NCBI GenBank assembly: GCA_019633985.1
Contig: JAHQWE010000011.1
Location: forward strand, 44,465 to 108,464
Source: Acidiferrobacterales bacterium
Lineage (GTDB): Bacteria; Pseudomonadota; Gammaproteobacteria; Arenicellales; Poriferihabitantaceae
Reading direction: 5' to 3'
DNA: 64,000 nt
The translations under genes and the position numbers were made by a program. Below are positions 18,232 through 27,846 of the stretch, piece by piece. Positions within the stretch are counted from its first letter, which is position 1. Every line of letters begins with the position of its first letter. The notes below the pieces were generated by a model. It saw only the letters and a list, made by a program, of their open reading frames with translations, had not been told where the DNA came from and searched no databases.

Positions 18232-19092
18232 TTAAAGATCGATGCTGGTCCAGACCGGAAAATGATCAGAGCCGGTAGCGTCTGCATCGACCCGGCAAGA
18301 GCGAATTTTATCTCTGAGATCGCTGCTGACGAAACAGTAGTCGAGCACCGCGGGAATCTGGTTGACGTCTGAAGTCGCCCCCAGCGATCGATCGTGACCC
18401 GCTTCGCACCAGGCATCAACAAACCCGTCAGGGCTTGATATTCGTCCGCCATAGTCACTAATTGGGCCAACTATCTCCTGGTATTCTGGAGAGTCGGGTT
18501 GAGCGTTAAAATCTCCCATCATAATGGCGTGGGTAGGGATACGCTGATCGTTAAACTGATCCGGCATGTTCAACACTGATATGTCTCCACTTACCGGAGC
18601 GCCTTCATGCACCGCAGAGCGATGAATATCTAGCAATTTTCTGACTTGCGGCAAGCGTGTTTCCGAGGACAAATGAGTAAGATGCACGGAGGTAATACGA
18701 ACCCGTGCGCCCTCAATCTCGACTGTTGCTTCAATCGCCGATCGTTGAATACTTGTGGGGCCGGTGCTGCCTCGCTTGGGCAATAAATGGTGCCTGCTGA
18801 AGCAGATAGGAAATCGACTCAAAATCATATTCCCAAACTGGCAGCGATGATTATCCAACGGGGTAGAACCTGGAAGATGTGCGTCAACCCCGGGGCCGTA
18901 GACCCAATAATGCTGACTTATTAGCTTGGTAAGCGATGCAACCTGATCGACCATGTCAGAGCGCGGCCAGAAGCGTTCTACTTCCTGTAATGCGATAATA
19001 TCGGCTCCAGATACTTCCGAGGCAATGCGTTCAAGATCGATCCGGTCATCCTGACCTTTCCCGTACTGAATATTGTAGGTGACCAGTTCCAT
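18232..19092 (-). CDS. Endonuclease/exonuclease/phosphatase (EEP) family hydrolase
   Basis: A 286-residue protein of the DNase I / Mg-dependent phosphodiesterase fold. Metal and catalytic residues are seen in VTYNIQYG (Asn), IALQEVERF (Glu), GDFNAQPDS (Asp, Asn) and GSDHFPV (Asp-His). No signal peptide or nucleic-acid-binding extension is visible, so it could act on a small phosphodiester, a lipid head group or DNA. It starts 13 bases after the sulfotransferase-like gene and is probably cotranscribed with it. Confidence 0.85.
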   Translation of the reverse strand: MELVTYNIQYGKGQDDRIDLERIASEVSGADIIALQEVERFWPRSDMVDQVASLTKLISQHYWVYGPGVDAHLPGSTPLDNHRCQFGNMILSRFPICFSRHHLLPKRGSTGPTSIQRSAIEATVEIEGARVRITSVHLTHLSSETRLPQVRKLLDIHRSAVHEGAPVSGDISVLNMPDQFNDQRIPTHAIMMGDFNAQPDSPEYQEIVGPISDYGGRISSPDGFVDAWCEAGHDRSLGATSDVNQIPAVLDYCFVSSDLRDKIRSCRVDADATGSDHFPVWTSIDL

Positions 19093-19105
19093 TTTGTAGT
19101 TTTAG

Positions 19106-19837
19106 TTAGATGGTTATGCGGTGCTGGTACATCATTTCGTAATACGGTGTAGCCTCTTTCGCTACCGCTTTCAGTTCAGCAGACAGTGACAAAGGTCTGT
19201 CATTGGCTGGAGCAAAACCGGTGGAGCGCCAAACCGAGTCGTACCAGTGTTTCCCCCAAACGCCGTCGCTTTCTCTCTGTCCTTCTGGCCAGGCGATCAT
19301 ATCCGTGCGATAGGGAATACCAAGTTGTGCGCACATTGCAATCAGCATCTCTTCCGGAGCGAAGAGGAAGTCTCGACTATCAATTACCATCGGCAATGTT
19401 CCCGTCACCTTAATGACATAGTCAAATAGCTCTGCTTGCTGGACGAATCCAAGGTCTTCCAGGGAAGGGCGCTCTCGAACCGCATTGTAAGATGCTGCCA
19501 CTCGCTCTGGTTCCCTAATAAGAAAGCAATTAGTCAAATGTCGAATCCATTCGCGCCCCATGTGCGGAAGCATGTGCATTGTCATATGCTTTTGGTAGAA
19601 GATCGGGGCTCCATTGGGTGTGCCACCGACACATTTCTCGGCAATAGGCTCCCAATCTGTACCCTGATCTGCGATCACCTCCTCAGCGCCGGGATGATCT
19701 AACCCGGTTTTATAAAGATACGGACCATAAAACGGTTCATCCCATACTTCAGTATCCGGGCGATTCTCAAACGCTCGCATCATCGCTGTGGAAATGTTTC
19801 GAGGGCCCGACCACATCGCAATACGCATTGATGTCAT
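19106..19837 (-). CDS. Sulfotransferase-like P-loop protein
   Basis: A 243-residue protein. The N-terminal WSGPRNISTAMMRAF matches the 5'-phosphosulfate loop of PAPS-dependent sulfotransferases, and CFLIREPERVAASY resembles the 3'-phosphate-binding segment. The gene overlaps the aminotransferase upstream by four bases (ATGA), so the two products are probably made in step. Similar bacterial proteins are often mislabelled as branched-chain aminotransferases because, as I recall, plant homologues are fused to an aminotransferase domain. The acceptor substrate is not predictable. Confidence 0.75.
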   Translation of the reverse strand: MTSMRIAMWSGPRNISTAMMRAFENRPDTEVWDEPFYGPYLYKTGLDHPGAEEVIADQGTDWEPIAEKCVGGTPNGAPIFYQKHMTMHMLPHMGREWIRHLTNCFLIREPERVAASYNAVRERPSLEDLGFVQQAELFDYVIKVTGTLPMVIDSRDFLFAPEEMLIAMCAQLGIPYRTDMIAWPEGQRESDGVWGKHWYDSVWRSTGFAPANDRPLSLSAELKAVAKEATPYYEMMYQHRITI

Positions 19838-20739
19838 CCTTCGTCTTCCACAAGTTGCAGGTACAGACGTTGCAGCTTTTCAACTACCGGGCCACGACCG
19901 CCATTGCCGATCACTCTGCCGTCAATGGTGCCGACTGGGGCAACTCCCGCAAACGTGCCGGTGACGAAGCTTTCATCGGCACCATAGACATCTGTCAAAC
20001 TAAAGTTTTTTTCGTAGACCGGTATGTCATGCATTTTGCATAGTCGGATTATGTTGCCGCGTGTGATGCCGCCAAGGCAATAATCGCCGGTTGATGTCCA
20101 AACTTCGCGCCCTCGAACAATAAAGAAATGGGTGGAGTTGCAGGTTGCAACAAAGCCGTGTGGGTCGAGCATCAGCGCTTCATCGGCGCCGGCTTTGGCA
20201 GCCTGAATGCATGCGGTTATGCAATTCAGCTTCGAATGACTGTTGAGCTTCGGGTCTTGGACATCCGGGTAGCCGCGGCGTACATGGGTTGTGAAGAGAT
20301 TCATGCCACGCACCAGGGTATGGGGCAAGGCCGTTTTATACTCTGGAATGATGACAATGGTGGGCGGAGAAATTGTGACACGAGGATCTTGATACGGGGT
20401 CGCCTTGATACCACGAGTAACCATCAATCTAATATGTACACCATCATGCATATGGTTTGCCAATAGCACATTGATGATTCGTTCGGTCAGCTGCTCCTTG
20501 TGGAGCATCATGTCCATATCGATTGCTTTAGCGCCCTCGTAAAGTCGATCAATATGTTGATCGAGAAAGGCAATTTTTCCTTTATAGACTCTCAGTCCTT
20601 CCCAAACCCCGTCTCCCAGAATAAACCCACTATCAAACACAGAAACCTTTGCTTCATTTCTCGGAAATAGCTGCCCGTTAATATCAATCAGGATAGACTC
20701 GTTCCGTGGGTCTTCCTGATAGTCGTGTGTACCTTTCAT
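19834..20739 (-). CDS. Class IV PLP aminotransferase (BCAT / D-amino-acid type)
   Basis: A 301-residue fold-type IV enzyme. Visible features are VFDSGFILGDGVWEGLRVY at the N terminus, the PLP lysine in NSHSKLNC, and DEALMLDPHGFVATCNSTHFFIV with the conserved acidic residue and substrate loop. It could be a branched-chain aminotransferase, a D-amino-acid aminotransferase or an aminodeoxychorismate-lyase-like enzyme; the motifs do not decide. It is first in a minus-strand operon with the sulfotransferase-like and EEP genes and is divergent from the nitrile hydratase cluster across 83-119 bases. Confidence 0.85.
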   Translation of the reverse strand: MKGTHDYQEDPRNESILIDINGQLFPRNEAKVSVFDSGFILGDGVWEGLRVYKGKIAFLDQHIDRLYEGAKAIDMDMMLHKEQLTERIINVLLANHMHDGVHIRLMVTRGIKATPYQDPRVTISPPTIVIIPEYKTALPHTLVRGMNLFTTHVRRGYPDVQDPKLNSHSKLNCITACIQAAKAGADEALMLDPHGFVATCNSTHFFIVRGREVWTSTGDYCLGGITRGNIIRLCKMHDIPVYEKNFSLTDVYGADESFVTGTFAGVAPVGTIDGRVIGNGGRGPVVEKLQRLYLQLVEDEG

Positions 20740-20858
20740 CTCGTTGGCCTAAGTGTTGTAATTCGCATGACTGCAGTCGTCGTATCGGGGGGTAACCGAA
20801 TGATACCCGACCGGGGCGATTTATGATTGCGTTGTTCCAAAAAAAAGCATTTCTATCT

Positions 20859-22232
20859 ATGACCAAACAACTAAATATCAGAACCCTTTCAACCCAGTTG
20901 GAAAGCGGGGAAACCACGGCTAAAGAAGTGGCGGTGCAACGACTTGAGATGGTGAAAAAGAGCAGCGGAGTCTTTACCTCCACCAACCAATATTTGGTTG
21001 ATGAAGCCATTCAGATTGATAACGATCGTGCTTCAGGATGCCATGGCTCACCGCTTGCTGGTGTGCCCATTACTTTGAAAGATTTATTTGGCATGAAGGG
21101 GCAGGCTACACTGGCGGCATCCAAAGCTCTTGAAGGTATTGCTCCCATTGAAGACGCCGATGCAGATGTTGTGGCTCCGCTCAGGCAGGCGGGAATGCTG
21201 GTCGCTGGGCGCACCAATATGAGTGAGTTTGCTTTTAGTGGAATGGGTCGTAACCCGCATTTTCCTTCTCTGATTTCTGTTTGGGATCAACAAACTGGCC
21301 GACTGCCAGGGGGGTCATCCTCCGGGTCAGCAGTCAGCGTCGCGATGGGAATGGTTCCCGGTACGCTGGGATCAGATACGGCGGGTTCCTGCCGAATACC
21401 CGCAGCGTTTAACGGCATCGTTGGAGTAAAACCCACCCATGGTCGTTTATCTTTAAAAGGTGTCTATCCTCTCTCTCCGACATCAGACGCACCCGGACCG
21501 TTGGCGGTCGACGTGGACAGCTGTTTTCTACTCGATCATTTTATGCGTGGAGCGTATCAACCAACGGAAGGACTACCTTCGATTGATCTCATAGATATCA
21601 GCGATATCCGTGTGTTGGTTCCTGAGGGCGTTGTAATGTCGGAGCTGGATGAAGTGGTATCAAGTACATTCGAAGTTGCATTGACTTGGCTTGAACAGGC
21701 GGGCTGCAAAGTTGTACGTAGCTCAATGCCGGTGATCGATGATTGCGCTGAACTATTTTTAACCCGGCCAGTAGTGCCATATGAGGCATGGCAACATCAT
21801 CAGCACATGATAGAGGCTAAGGGGGATTTATACGATCCTTTCGTGGCTGGGCGTACTAGAGCTGCGAGTCGGATTAGTGTGGAAGAACAGCAATCACGAT
21901 ATGATGATAAAGCAAGGTGCGTAACCCGGTTCAATCAGGCATTTACCGAGTCCAAAATCGATCTTGTGGTATATCCAACGGTACAATGCATTCCACCTGC
22001 TTTGTCAGAAATCGAAGATCCTGCAGATATGCCTGCGGTGAATCTGCGGTGCTTGCGAAATACCGCAACCGTCAACTACTTTGATGGATGCTCTATTAGT
22101 GTACCGTGTCATCATCCGGGGGATGCCCCGGTTGGTTTGATGTTGAGCGCAATGGGTGGGCATGATCAACGACTGTATACATTCGCTTCCGTGATCGAAA
22201 AAGTGATCGATTCGCAACGGCGACGAGGATAG
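20859..22232 (+). CDS. Amidase, nitrile-hydratase linked
   Basis: Amidase signature enzyme of about 457 residues. The catalytic Lys is in ITLKDLFGM, the cis-Ser in [10 protein letters not shown] and the nucleophile in [11 protein letters not shown]. Its place directly before nitrile hydratase suggests that it hydrolyses the amide made by that enzyme to acid and ammonia. The frame is open from ATG 20823; ATG 20859 ([10 protein letters not shown]) fits the usual family N terminus better, but neither start has a clear ribosome site. Only 4 bases separate its stop from the alpha subunit start. Confidence 0.88.
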   Translation: MTKQLNIRTLSTQLESGETTAKEVAVQRLEMVKKSSGVFTSTNQYLVDEAIQIDNDRASGCHGSPLAGVPITLKDLFGMKGQATLAASKALEGIAPIEDADADVVAPLRQAGMLVAGRTNMSEFAFSGMGRNPHFPSLISVWDQQTGRLPGGSSSGSAVSVAMGMVPGTLGSDTAGSCRIPAAFNGIVGVKPTHGRLSLKGVYPLSPTSDAPGPLAVDVDSCFLLDHFMRGAYQPTEGLPSIDLIDISDIRVLVPEGVVMSELDEVVSSTFEVALTWLEQAGCKVVRSSMPVIDDCAELFLTRPVVPYEAWQHHQHMIEAKGDLYDPFVAGRTRAASRISVEEQQSRYDDKARCVTRFNQAFTESKIDLVVYPTVQCIPPALSEIEDPADMPAVNLRCLRNTATVNYFDGCSISVPCHHPGDAPVGLMLSAMGGHDQRLYTFASVIEKVIDSQRRRG

Positions 22233-22236
22233 AACA

Positions 22237-22848
22237 ATGACAGAAAATCATCCGCACCATCATCATGATGCGCCGATCAGTGATATCGAGGCAAGAGTAA
22301 AGCGATTAGAACAGTTGTTAGTGGAAAAGGGTCTGGTCGATCCGGCAACCATGGATGAGCTGGTGGATACCTATGAAAACCGGGTGGGGCCCCGCAATGG
22401 TGCACGAGTGGTGGCACGTGCCTGGACTGATCCGGACTATAAGCGTCGACTGCTCTCTGATGCGACTGCTGCCATTATGGAAATGGGTTACGCTGGCAGA
22501 CAAGGGGAGCACATGCAGGTCGTTGAGAATACGGCTGAGGTTCATAACATGGTGGTATGTACTCTCTGTTCCTGTTATCCCTGGCCGGTGCTTGGACTTC
22601 CCCCGACCTGGTACAAAGCCTCCAGCTATCGCGCCAGAGCTGTGAAGGAGCCTCGAGCAGTATTGCAGGATTTTGGTGTTGAACTCGATCCACAGGTGCG
22701 CATTGAGGTGTGGGATTCCACTGCTGAGGTGCGTTATTTGGTATTGCCTATGCGACCCGAGGGAACGGAGGATCTTGATCAAGATGCCCTTGCCAAGCTC
22801 GTGAACAGGGATGCCATGATCGGGACGGGGTTGGTAGTCACCACATGA
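22237..22848 (+). CDS. nthA: Nitrile hydratase alpha subunit, cobalt type
   Basis: Holds the metal site that hydrates nitriles to amides. The claw motif VCTLCSC is at residues 107-113; Thr at the third position marks the non-corrin cobalt type (iron types have Ser). Two of these cysteines are normally oxidised to sulfinic and sulfenic acids. Downstream [16 protein letters not shown] is the conserved substrate-pocket region. Length (203 residues) is normal. The N terminus carries the histidine-rich stretch HPHHHHD, often seen in this family. It overlaps the beta subunit start by four bases. Confidence 0.95.
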   Translation: MTENHPHHHHDAPISDIEARVKRLEQLLVEKGLVDPATMDELVDTYENRVGPRNGARVVARAWTDPDYKRRLLSDATAAIMEMGYAGRQGEHMQVVENTAEVHNMVVCTLCSCYPWPVLGLPPTWYKASSYRARAVKEPRAVLQDFGVELDPQVRIEVWDSTAEVRYLVLPMRPEGTEDLDQDALAKLVNRDAMIGTGLVVTT

Positions 22849-23501
22849 ATGGCGCGCATGATTTAGGCGGCATGGATGGTTTTGGTCCGATTGATGCTAG
22901 TTCGACACCGCATTTTCCCAATGAATGGGAACGGCAGGTTTTTGCGTTAACGCTGGCGTGTGGATTTCAGGGAAAGTGGAATCTCGATCAATCCCGCTTT
23001 GCCCGCGAACAGATGGAACCGGGGCACTATCTAACCAGCACCTACTACGAACACTGGCTGCATGGCCTCGAAGCACTGCTCCTCAAGCAGGGCATCGTTA
23101 GCGAACAAGAACTACGTGAAGGAAAGGCAGATGCCGAAGGCAAATACACTCCGGTAGCCAAAGAAAAAGTTTCAGCAATTCTCGAAAAAGGTGCACCAGT
23201 CTCCATAGAAGCTGAGACAAATCCCGAGTACAGTGTTGGGGATCAGGTCAGGCTCATCAATCAGCACCCAACCTCCCATACTCGCCTGCCCCGATATTTA
23301 CGGGGGCGACATGGAAAAATTATTCATTATCACGGTGCACATATCTATCCAGACGTTCACTCGCGCGATGGAAAAAAACAACCTGCGCACCTTTACACCA
23401 TTGCATTTGACGCTGCGGAAGTTTGGGGCAGTTACGAAGCTAAAGCGAAAGATCGAATTATGGTTGACGTGTTTGAACCTTATATCGAGCAGATAGTATG
23501 A
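22845..23501 (+). CDS. nthB: Nitrile hydratase beta subunit
   Basis: A 218-residue partner of the alpha subunit. It begins with [14 protein letters not shown], the standard N-terminal arm that wraps around alpha. The C-terminal SH3-like barrel starts near FSVGDQV-type sequence (YSVGDQVRL) and contains PRYLRGRHG, with the conserved arginines that contact the oxidised cysteines of alpha. Four-base overlaps with both neighbours indicate translational coupling for stoichiometric assembly. Confidence 0.95.
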   Translation: MNGAHDLGGMDGFGPIDASSTPHFPNEWERQVFALTLACGFQGKWNLDQSRFAREQMEPGHYLTSTYYEHWLHGLEALLLKQGIVSEQELREGKADAEGKYTPVAKEKVSAILEKGAPVSIEAETNPEYSVGDQVRLINQHPTSHTRLPRYLRGRHGKIIHYHGAHIYPDVHSRDGKKQPAHLYTIAFDAAEVWGSYEAKAKDRIMVDVFEPYIEQIV

Positions 23502-23770
23502 GTCAGCCAGTATTTGACCATCAACCCGTTGAGGATGGTGATGTGGTATTTGATGCTCCCTGGCAGGCACGTACATTTGCCATGGCGGTCAAGTTGAATG
23601 AAGCCGGGGTGTTTACCTGGAGTGAGTGGTCTTTGCGGCTAGCAAAAAATATACAGGCTGCGGAATCATTAACGGAACACGATACTGCTGTGGTGACAAG
23701 TGATGACTACTACACCTGCTGGCAACAGACATTAGAGATGTTGGTGCGGGAAAAAACCGGCGGGTCGTAA
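23498..23770 (+). CDS. Nitrile hydratase activator / accessory protein
   Basis: A 90-residue protein similar to the nitrile hydratase beta N-terminal domain: FDAPWQARTFAMAVKLNEAG..TWSEW, then TCWQQTLEMLV. This matches the P14K/NhlE-type activators that bring cobalt to the alpha subunit and help cysteine oxidation by subunit swapping. It overlaps the beta gene by four bases. No cobalt permease (NhlF type) gene lies in this cluster, so metal must arrive through a transporter encoded elsewhere. Confidence 0.88.
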   Translation: MSQPVFDHQPVEDGDVVFDAPWQARTFAMAVKLNEAGVFTWSEWSLRLAKNIQAAESLTEHDTAVVTSDDYYTCWQQTLEMLVREKTGGS

Positions 23771-23775
23771 TCTAT

Positions 23776-24474
23776 ATGCAAATTGGTGAGCACACAATTG
23801 AATGCGTCACGTTTGATCTCGACGATACACTTTGGGAGTGCTATCCGGTAATCATTCGTGCAGAGCAGGTATTTTACGAGTGGTTGAGCCAAATATACCC
23901 ACGTATTGCCAGAGATTTTACCGTAGAGAGCTTGATGGCCCACCGTCGTCAGGCGTTTACCGCATTTCCTGATATGTCTCATGACTTTACTTGGCTTCGC
24001 AAGCGCTGGTTAACTCAGTTGATCTTGGAGTACGATTGTGACGAATCCATGGCAGACGAAGGCTTTGAAGTGTTTCTTACCGCGAGAAATACGGTGACCC
24101 TGTTTGATGGGGTTGAATCGATGCTACAAAAAGTAAACGAAAGATATCGATGTGGTTCCATTACCAATGGCAATGCTGATATCGCATTAGTGGGTTTAAA
24201 ACCCTACTTTGATTTTGAAATTACCGCTTCAGGGGCGGGAGCGGCAAAACCAGATCCGATTGTATTTCGTGCGGCAATATCGGCGGCAGCAGTAGCGCCG
24301 GAGAAAATTTTGCATGTTGGCGATGATCCTGAGAGGGATATTCGAGGCGCAACTCAATTAGGTATGCATACCGCCTGGATCAATCCAGATGGCCAAAATT
24401 GGCAAGGCGAAGACGTGCCGACATTTGAGTTAAAAAAGGTGACCGATATGGTGCAATTGTTAGAGTCGAGGTAA
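23776..24474 (+). CDS. HAD-superfamily hydrolase (YigB-like)
   Basis: A 232-residue haloacid-dehalogenase-type phosphatase. Motif I is TFDLDDTLW (nucleophile Asp), motif II lies in GSITNGN, motif III is the Lys in GAAKPDP, and motif IV is VGDDPERD. The all-alpha cap between residues about 25 and 100 places it in subfamily I, similar to YigB and 2-haloacid-type enzymes. It starts 5 bases after the activator gene, so it is part of the nitrile hydratase operon, but a role there is not obvious. Confidence 0.85.
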   Translation: MQIGEHTIECVTFDLDDTLWECYPVIIRAEQVFYEWLSQIYPRIARDFTVESLMAHRRQAFTAFPDMSHDFTWLRKRWLTQLILEYDCDESMADEGFEVFLTARNTVTLFDGVESMLQKVNERYRCGSITNGNADIALVGLKPYFDFEITASGAGAAKPDPIVFRAAISAAAVAPEKILHVGDDPERDIRGATQLGMHTAWINPDGQNWQGEDVPTFELKKVTDMVQLLESR

Positions 24475-24480
24475 ATAGGT

Positions 24481-25872
24481 ATGGAGCTGGAGTTTTTTGG
24501 TGCGGCGGGTGAAGTCACCGGATCTTGTCATATTGTGAGAGTGAATGGACGTCAGTTTTTACTCGACTGCGGAATGATTCAGGGTAACCGAAAGCAAGAA
24601 CAGCGTAACCGCGAGCCGTTTCCCTTTAATCCCGAAGAAATTGATGCAGTGGTGTTGAGTCATGCTCATATCGATCACTCAGGGCGACTGCCGTTGCTCG
24701 TTAAACGTGGTTTTAATGGCCCTATCTACACCCACAATGCGACGAAAGATCTTTGCGGGATTTTGTTAGAAGACTCGGCGTCTCTTGCCCAACGTGATGC
24801 GGAGTACGCCAACAGGAAGCGTCCAGATAAACCGCCGATAGAACCGCTTTATTCCATTCAGGATGCCAGGCAAGTCCTCAGGTTTTTAAAAGGGTCGAAG
24901 TACAATCAGAAAATTGAAATATTGCCCGGTGTTGAAATTCGCTTTCAGGACGCCGGCCATATTATTGGCTCTACCAGTGTAGAACTATGGCTCAGGGAGG
25001 GTGAAGTTCGAAAAAAGATTGTTTTCAGTGGTGATCTTGGACAATACGATACGCCAATATTGCATGACCCGGCGGTCATCGAGGAGGCGGATCTGGTGTT
25101 GATGGAAAGCACTTATGGCGGGAGAACGCATCGCGAACGTAGTTTGACCCATGACGAGATTGGCGAAATTGTCTCAGAAGCTCATCATGGTAAAGGCAAT
25201 ATACTGATTCCTGCGTTTGCCATCGGTCGCAGCCAGGAAGTGCTATACACATTAGGAACACACTACGAAGAATGGAAAATGTCGAGATGGCATGTGTTCC
25301 TCGATAGTCCGATGGCGATAAAGGCAAGTGAAGTCTATTGGGATTATCCGCATCTCTACGATGATGAAGCGACCAAGTTTCGGCGCGAGCTGCATGAAAT
25401 GCCGCGCTTAAAGAACCTCCATTTGACCAGTTCAACTGAGGAGTCAATGGTCATCAACAAGGTTACCAGTGGCGGCATTATCATTGCGGGAAGCGGAATG
25501 TGTAACGGTGGACGCATTCGTCACCACTTGCGGCACAACCTATCTAGGCCAGAATGCCATGTCGTGATTGTTGGTTATCAATCTCCGGGCACCCTCGGTC
25601 GACGATTGGTTGATGGTGAGGAGGAGGTGCGAATTAAGGGGCAGTGGATTCGAGTTCAGGCGAAAATTCACACGGTAGGAGGGTTGTCGGCTCATGGCGA
25701 TGAGGATGATTTGGTTCGCTGGTTTCGCGGTTTTGTCAACAAACCGCCGGTCTATCTGGTTCATGGTGAAACTAAATCCGCGCGTGCTCTCGAGCAAAAA
25801 TTGCAGAACGAGGCGGGTACCCGCGCCACGGTAGCGGACTCGGGTGCTGTGATTGATCTCACCAAAATTTAA
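24481..25872 (+). CDS. Metallo-beta-lactamase / beta-CASP RNA-processing-type hydrolase
   Basis: A 463-residue protein with the zinc motif SHAHIDHSG (HxHxDH) near residue 58, GHIIGST and SGDLGQYDTPIL, a beta-CASP insert, and the C-terminal RMM-like motif with the conserved GGLSAHGD. This is the architecture of CPSF73-like bacterial exonucleases (TTHA0252 type). Such proteins usually process RNA; some homologues are of unknown use. It starts 6 bases after the HAD gene and ends the run, but its family is widely distributed and probably not tied to nitrile use. Confidence 0.88.
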   Translation: MELEFFGAAGEVTGSCHIVRVNGRQFLLDCGMIQGNRKQEQRNREPFPFNPEEIDAVVLSHAHIDHSGRLPLLVKRGFNGPIYTHNATKDLCGILLEDSASLAQRDAEYANRKRPDKPPIEPLYSIQDARQVLRFLKGSKYNQKIEILPGVEIRFQDAGHIIGSTSVELWLREGEVRKKIVFSGDLGQYDTPILHDPAVIEEADLVLMESTYGGRTHRERSLTHDEIGEIVSEAHHGKGNILIPAFAIGRSQEVLYTLGTHYEEWKMSRWHVFLDSPMAIKASEVYWDYPHLYDDEATKFRRELHEMPRLKNLHLTSSTEESMVINKVTSGGIIIAGSGMCNGGRIRHHLRHNLSRPECHVVIVGYQSPGTLGRRLVDGEEEVRIKGQWIRVQAKIHTVGGLSAHGDEDDLVRWFRGFVNKPPVYLVHGETKSARALEQKLQNEAGTRATVADSGAVIDLTKI

Positions 25873-25947
25873 TCGACTTCAGATGGGTGCCGGGTTGTCC
25901 CCAGGCGACTTGTGTCGGTCCTGAAACGGGTTTCCCAGCGTTGCTGC

Positions 25948-25975
25948 TTGAGAAAACAGATTGCTGGTTTATGAT
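25948..25975 (+). promoter_or_regulatory. Candidate promoter for cobT-cobC-cobS
   Basis: TTGAGA (25948-25953) and TATGAT (25970-25975) each match consensus at five of six positions, with a 16-base spacer. Transcription would begin near 25982, about 50 bases before the cobT start. That leader is too short to hold a cobalamin riboswitch. Confidence 0.5.
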
Positions 25976-26033
25976 CTGCGTCCTTTTTTAATATTGCTGG
26001 CAAGTCTTGCCAAATTGCATTGGAGAAACGCAG

Positions 26034-27086
26034 TTGTCCTGGTACCTGAATAATACGAAAGCAATCAATCAAGCAGCACACGATCGTGCAGTTGAAAGAC
26101 AAAACAGTCTTACTAAGCCACCTGGTTCGCTGGGCACGCTGGAACAGGTCGCGATTCGTTTTAGTGGACAATTGGGTGACCAGCCTGAGCTGCAGAACCC
26201 TTTTGTGTTTGTTTTTGCAGCAGACCATGGCGTTGCGGATGAAAATGTCTCCGCGTTCCCCCAGGTGGTGACCGGTGAAATGGTAAGAAATTTTGCCAAT
26301 GGTGGGGCGGCAATTTGTGCGTTATCCAAAGCCAGTGGCGCACAACTGGAAGTCATCCATCTGGGTACAGTCAATGATCCCGGTACATTGAACGGTGTGA
26401 CCAGAGAGTGGATCGCTTCGGCGTCAGCGAATCTCGCGAAAGAGTCTGCGATGACAGATAAGCAACTCAAACTCGCAATGCAGGCGGGTTATAACGCTGT
26501 ATCTCGGACAGTTGACGCAGGGAGCAATCTGGTGATCGGCGGCGATATGGGGATTGCCAATACGACTGCGGCAACGGCAATTATTTGCGCCTTTGAGGAT
26601 CAGCCGCCAAAGGCGATTGCCGGCCCGGGTACCGGTTTGGATGCCGCGGGGATCATTCACAAATCGAAAGTAGTAGAGCGCGCCCTGGCGCTGCATCGAC
26701 CTTCCTGGAGTGCGCCGATTGATATATTGCGCAGTGTGGGTGGTTTTGAGATCGCCGCATTGGCAGGCATGTACATAGCTGCAGCACAACAAGGAGTGGT
26801 GAGCGTCGTAGATGGTTTTATTGCGTCGAGTGCGGCGTTAGCCGCGGTCAAAATCAATCCGGGTGTGGCTGAATGGCTGCAACTATCACATCGGTCAGCT
26901 GAACCGGGTTTTTCAGTTGTGTCGGATGCGTTGAGTGCCGCAGGTGCAGGCGCGCCGCTACTGGACTTTCAAATGCGACTCGGCGAAGGCAGTGGCGCTG
27001 CACTCGTGTTACCGTTATTACAAACTGCGTGCAGAGTGCATAATGAAATGGCGACATTCGCCGAGGCGGGCGTGTCAGAAGAGTAA
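26034..27086 (+). CDS. cobT: Nicotinate-nucleotide:dimethylbenzimidazole phosphoribosyltransferase
   Basis: Makes alpha-ribazole phosphate for the lower ligand of cobamides. The sequence contains LTKPPGSLGTLE near the N terminus, FAADHGVADENVSAFP, GGDMGIANTT, VGGFEIAALAG, and the catalytic Glu in MRLGEGSGAAL. The frame is open from 26007, but TTG 26034 is the better start: GGAG at 26022-26025 lies 8 bases upstream and the protein then begins MSWYLNNT. Length is 350 residues, normal. cobC and cobS follow. Confidence 0.93.
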   Translation: MSWYLNNTKAINQAAHDRAVERQNSLTKPPGSLGTLEQVAIRFSGQLGDQPELQNPFVFVFAADHGVADENVSAFPQVVTGEMVRNFANGGAAICALSKASGAQLEVIHLGTVNDPGTLNGVTREWIASASANLAKESAMTDKQLKLAMQAGYNAVSRTVDAGSNLVIGGDMGIANTTAATAIICAFEDQPPKAIAGPGTGLDAAGIIHKSKVVERALALHRPSWSAPIDILRSVGGFEIAALAGMYIAAAQQGVVSVVDGFIASSAALAAVKINPGVAEWLQLSHRSAEPGFSVVSDALSAAGAGAPLLDFQMRLGEGSGAALVLPLLQTACRVHNEMATFAEAGVSEE

Positions 27087-27221
27087 CCGACTAATTTAAC
27101 TAACAAGAACGAACTTCCAACGAAATGTGCTCGAACCAATCGATGAATTTTGTCAGTAATGAGCAGGGTGAGAATTTGATGTTAGCCAAGCATTCTTCGG
27201 GTTAGTTTGCCCCTACGTACG

Positions 27222-27845
27222 ATGGAATCACATACTCCTCCACCGCTATTTGATCTGTTACGACATGGTAAAACCGAGTCTGCCGACATATTTCGTGGCC
27301 ATACAGAAGATCCATTAAGCGCGGAGGGTTGGGAACAAATGGAAAAGGTGGTAGCGAACTGCAGCTGGGATCAGATTATCTGTTCTCCGCTGTCACGGTG
27401 CCGACTTTTCGCCAGTGACCTGGCCGAGAAAACCAACACACCGCTTTTCATAGACCAACAGTTTGCTGAGTATCATTTTGGGGACTGGGATGGAAGGCGC
27501 TATCAAGAGGTGATGGAGACAGATGGCGCGCTGGTGACCAGATTCTTTGATGATCCGTTTAACCATACCCCACCCAACGCAGAAGAATTCTCGGTGTTCC
27601 ACGAGCGAGTTAAGCAGGGTTGGGAGTCTGCGCTGACCGCATTTCAATCGCAATCGGTTTTAATTATTACCCATGGCGGTGTGATTATGAGTGTGATTGC
27701 GCATGTTTTGGGTCTGGATCGGGTACATGGCAAGATCGATGTTGGATACGCCAATCTTACCCGTGTGCGGCCTGGGCTGGCTGATTATCCTCATCGCTTG
27801 GTGGCCCATGGCGATATCTTGCCTCGTAACGAGACGGAAGATTAG
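27222..27845 (+). CDS. cobC: Histidine phosphatase, probable alpha-ribazole phosphatase
   Basis: Phosphoglycerate-mutase-fold phosphatase of about 207 residues. The catalytic histidine is in LLRHGKTES, the partner Glu in AEYHFGDWDG, and the second histidine in ITHGGVIM. FGDWDGRRY is typical of CobC, and the place between cobT and cobS supports removal of phosphate from alpha-ribazole phosphate or adenosylcobalamin phosphate. The frame is open from TTG 27207; ATG 27222 is preferred. The stop lies two bases before the cobS start. Confidence 0.85.
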   Translation: MESHTPPPLFDLLRHGKTESADIFRGHTEDPLSAEGWEQMEKVVANCSWDQIICSPLSRCRLFASDLAEKTNTPLFIDQQFAEYHFGDWDGRRYQEVMETDGALVTRFFDDPFNHTPPNAEEFSVFHERVKQGWESALTAFQSQSVLIITHGGVIMSVIAHVLGLDRVHGKIDVGYANLTRVRPGLADYPHRLVAHGDILPRNETED

Positions 27846-27846
27846 C

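Noticed and set aside
18045..18470. 141-codon minus-strand frame
   Set aside because: Most of it overlaps the C-terminal part of the well-supported EEP gene in another frame, and the remainder has no coding character.
25873..26033. Cobalamin riboswitch before cobT
   Set aside because: No B12-box-like sequence, and a good promoter at 25948-25975 leaves only about 50 bases of leader.
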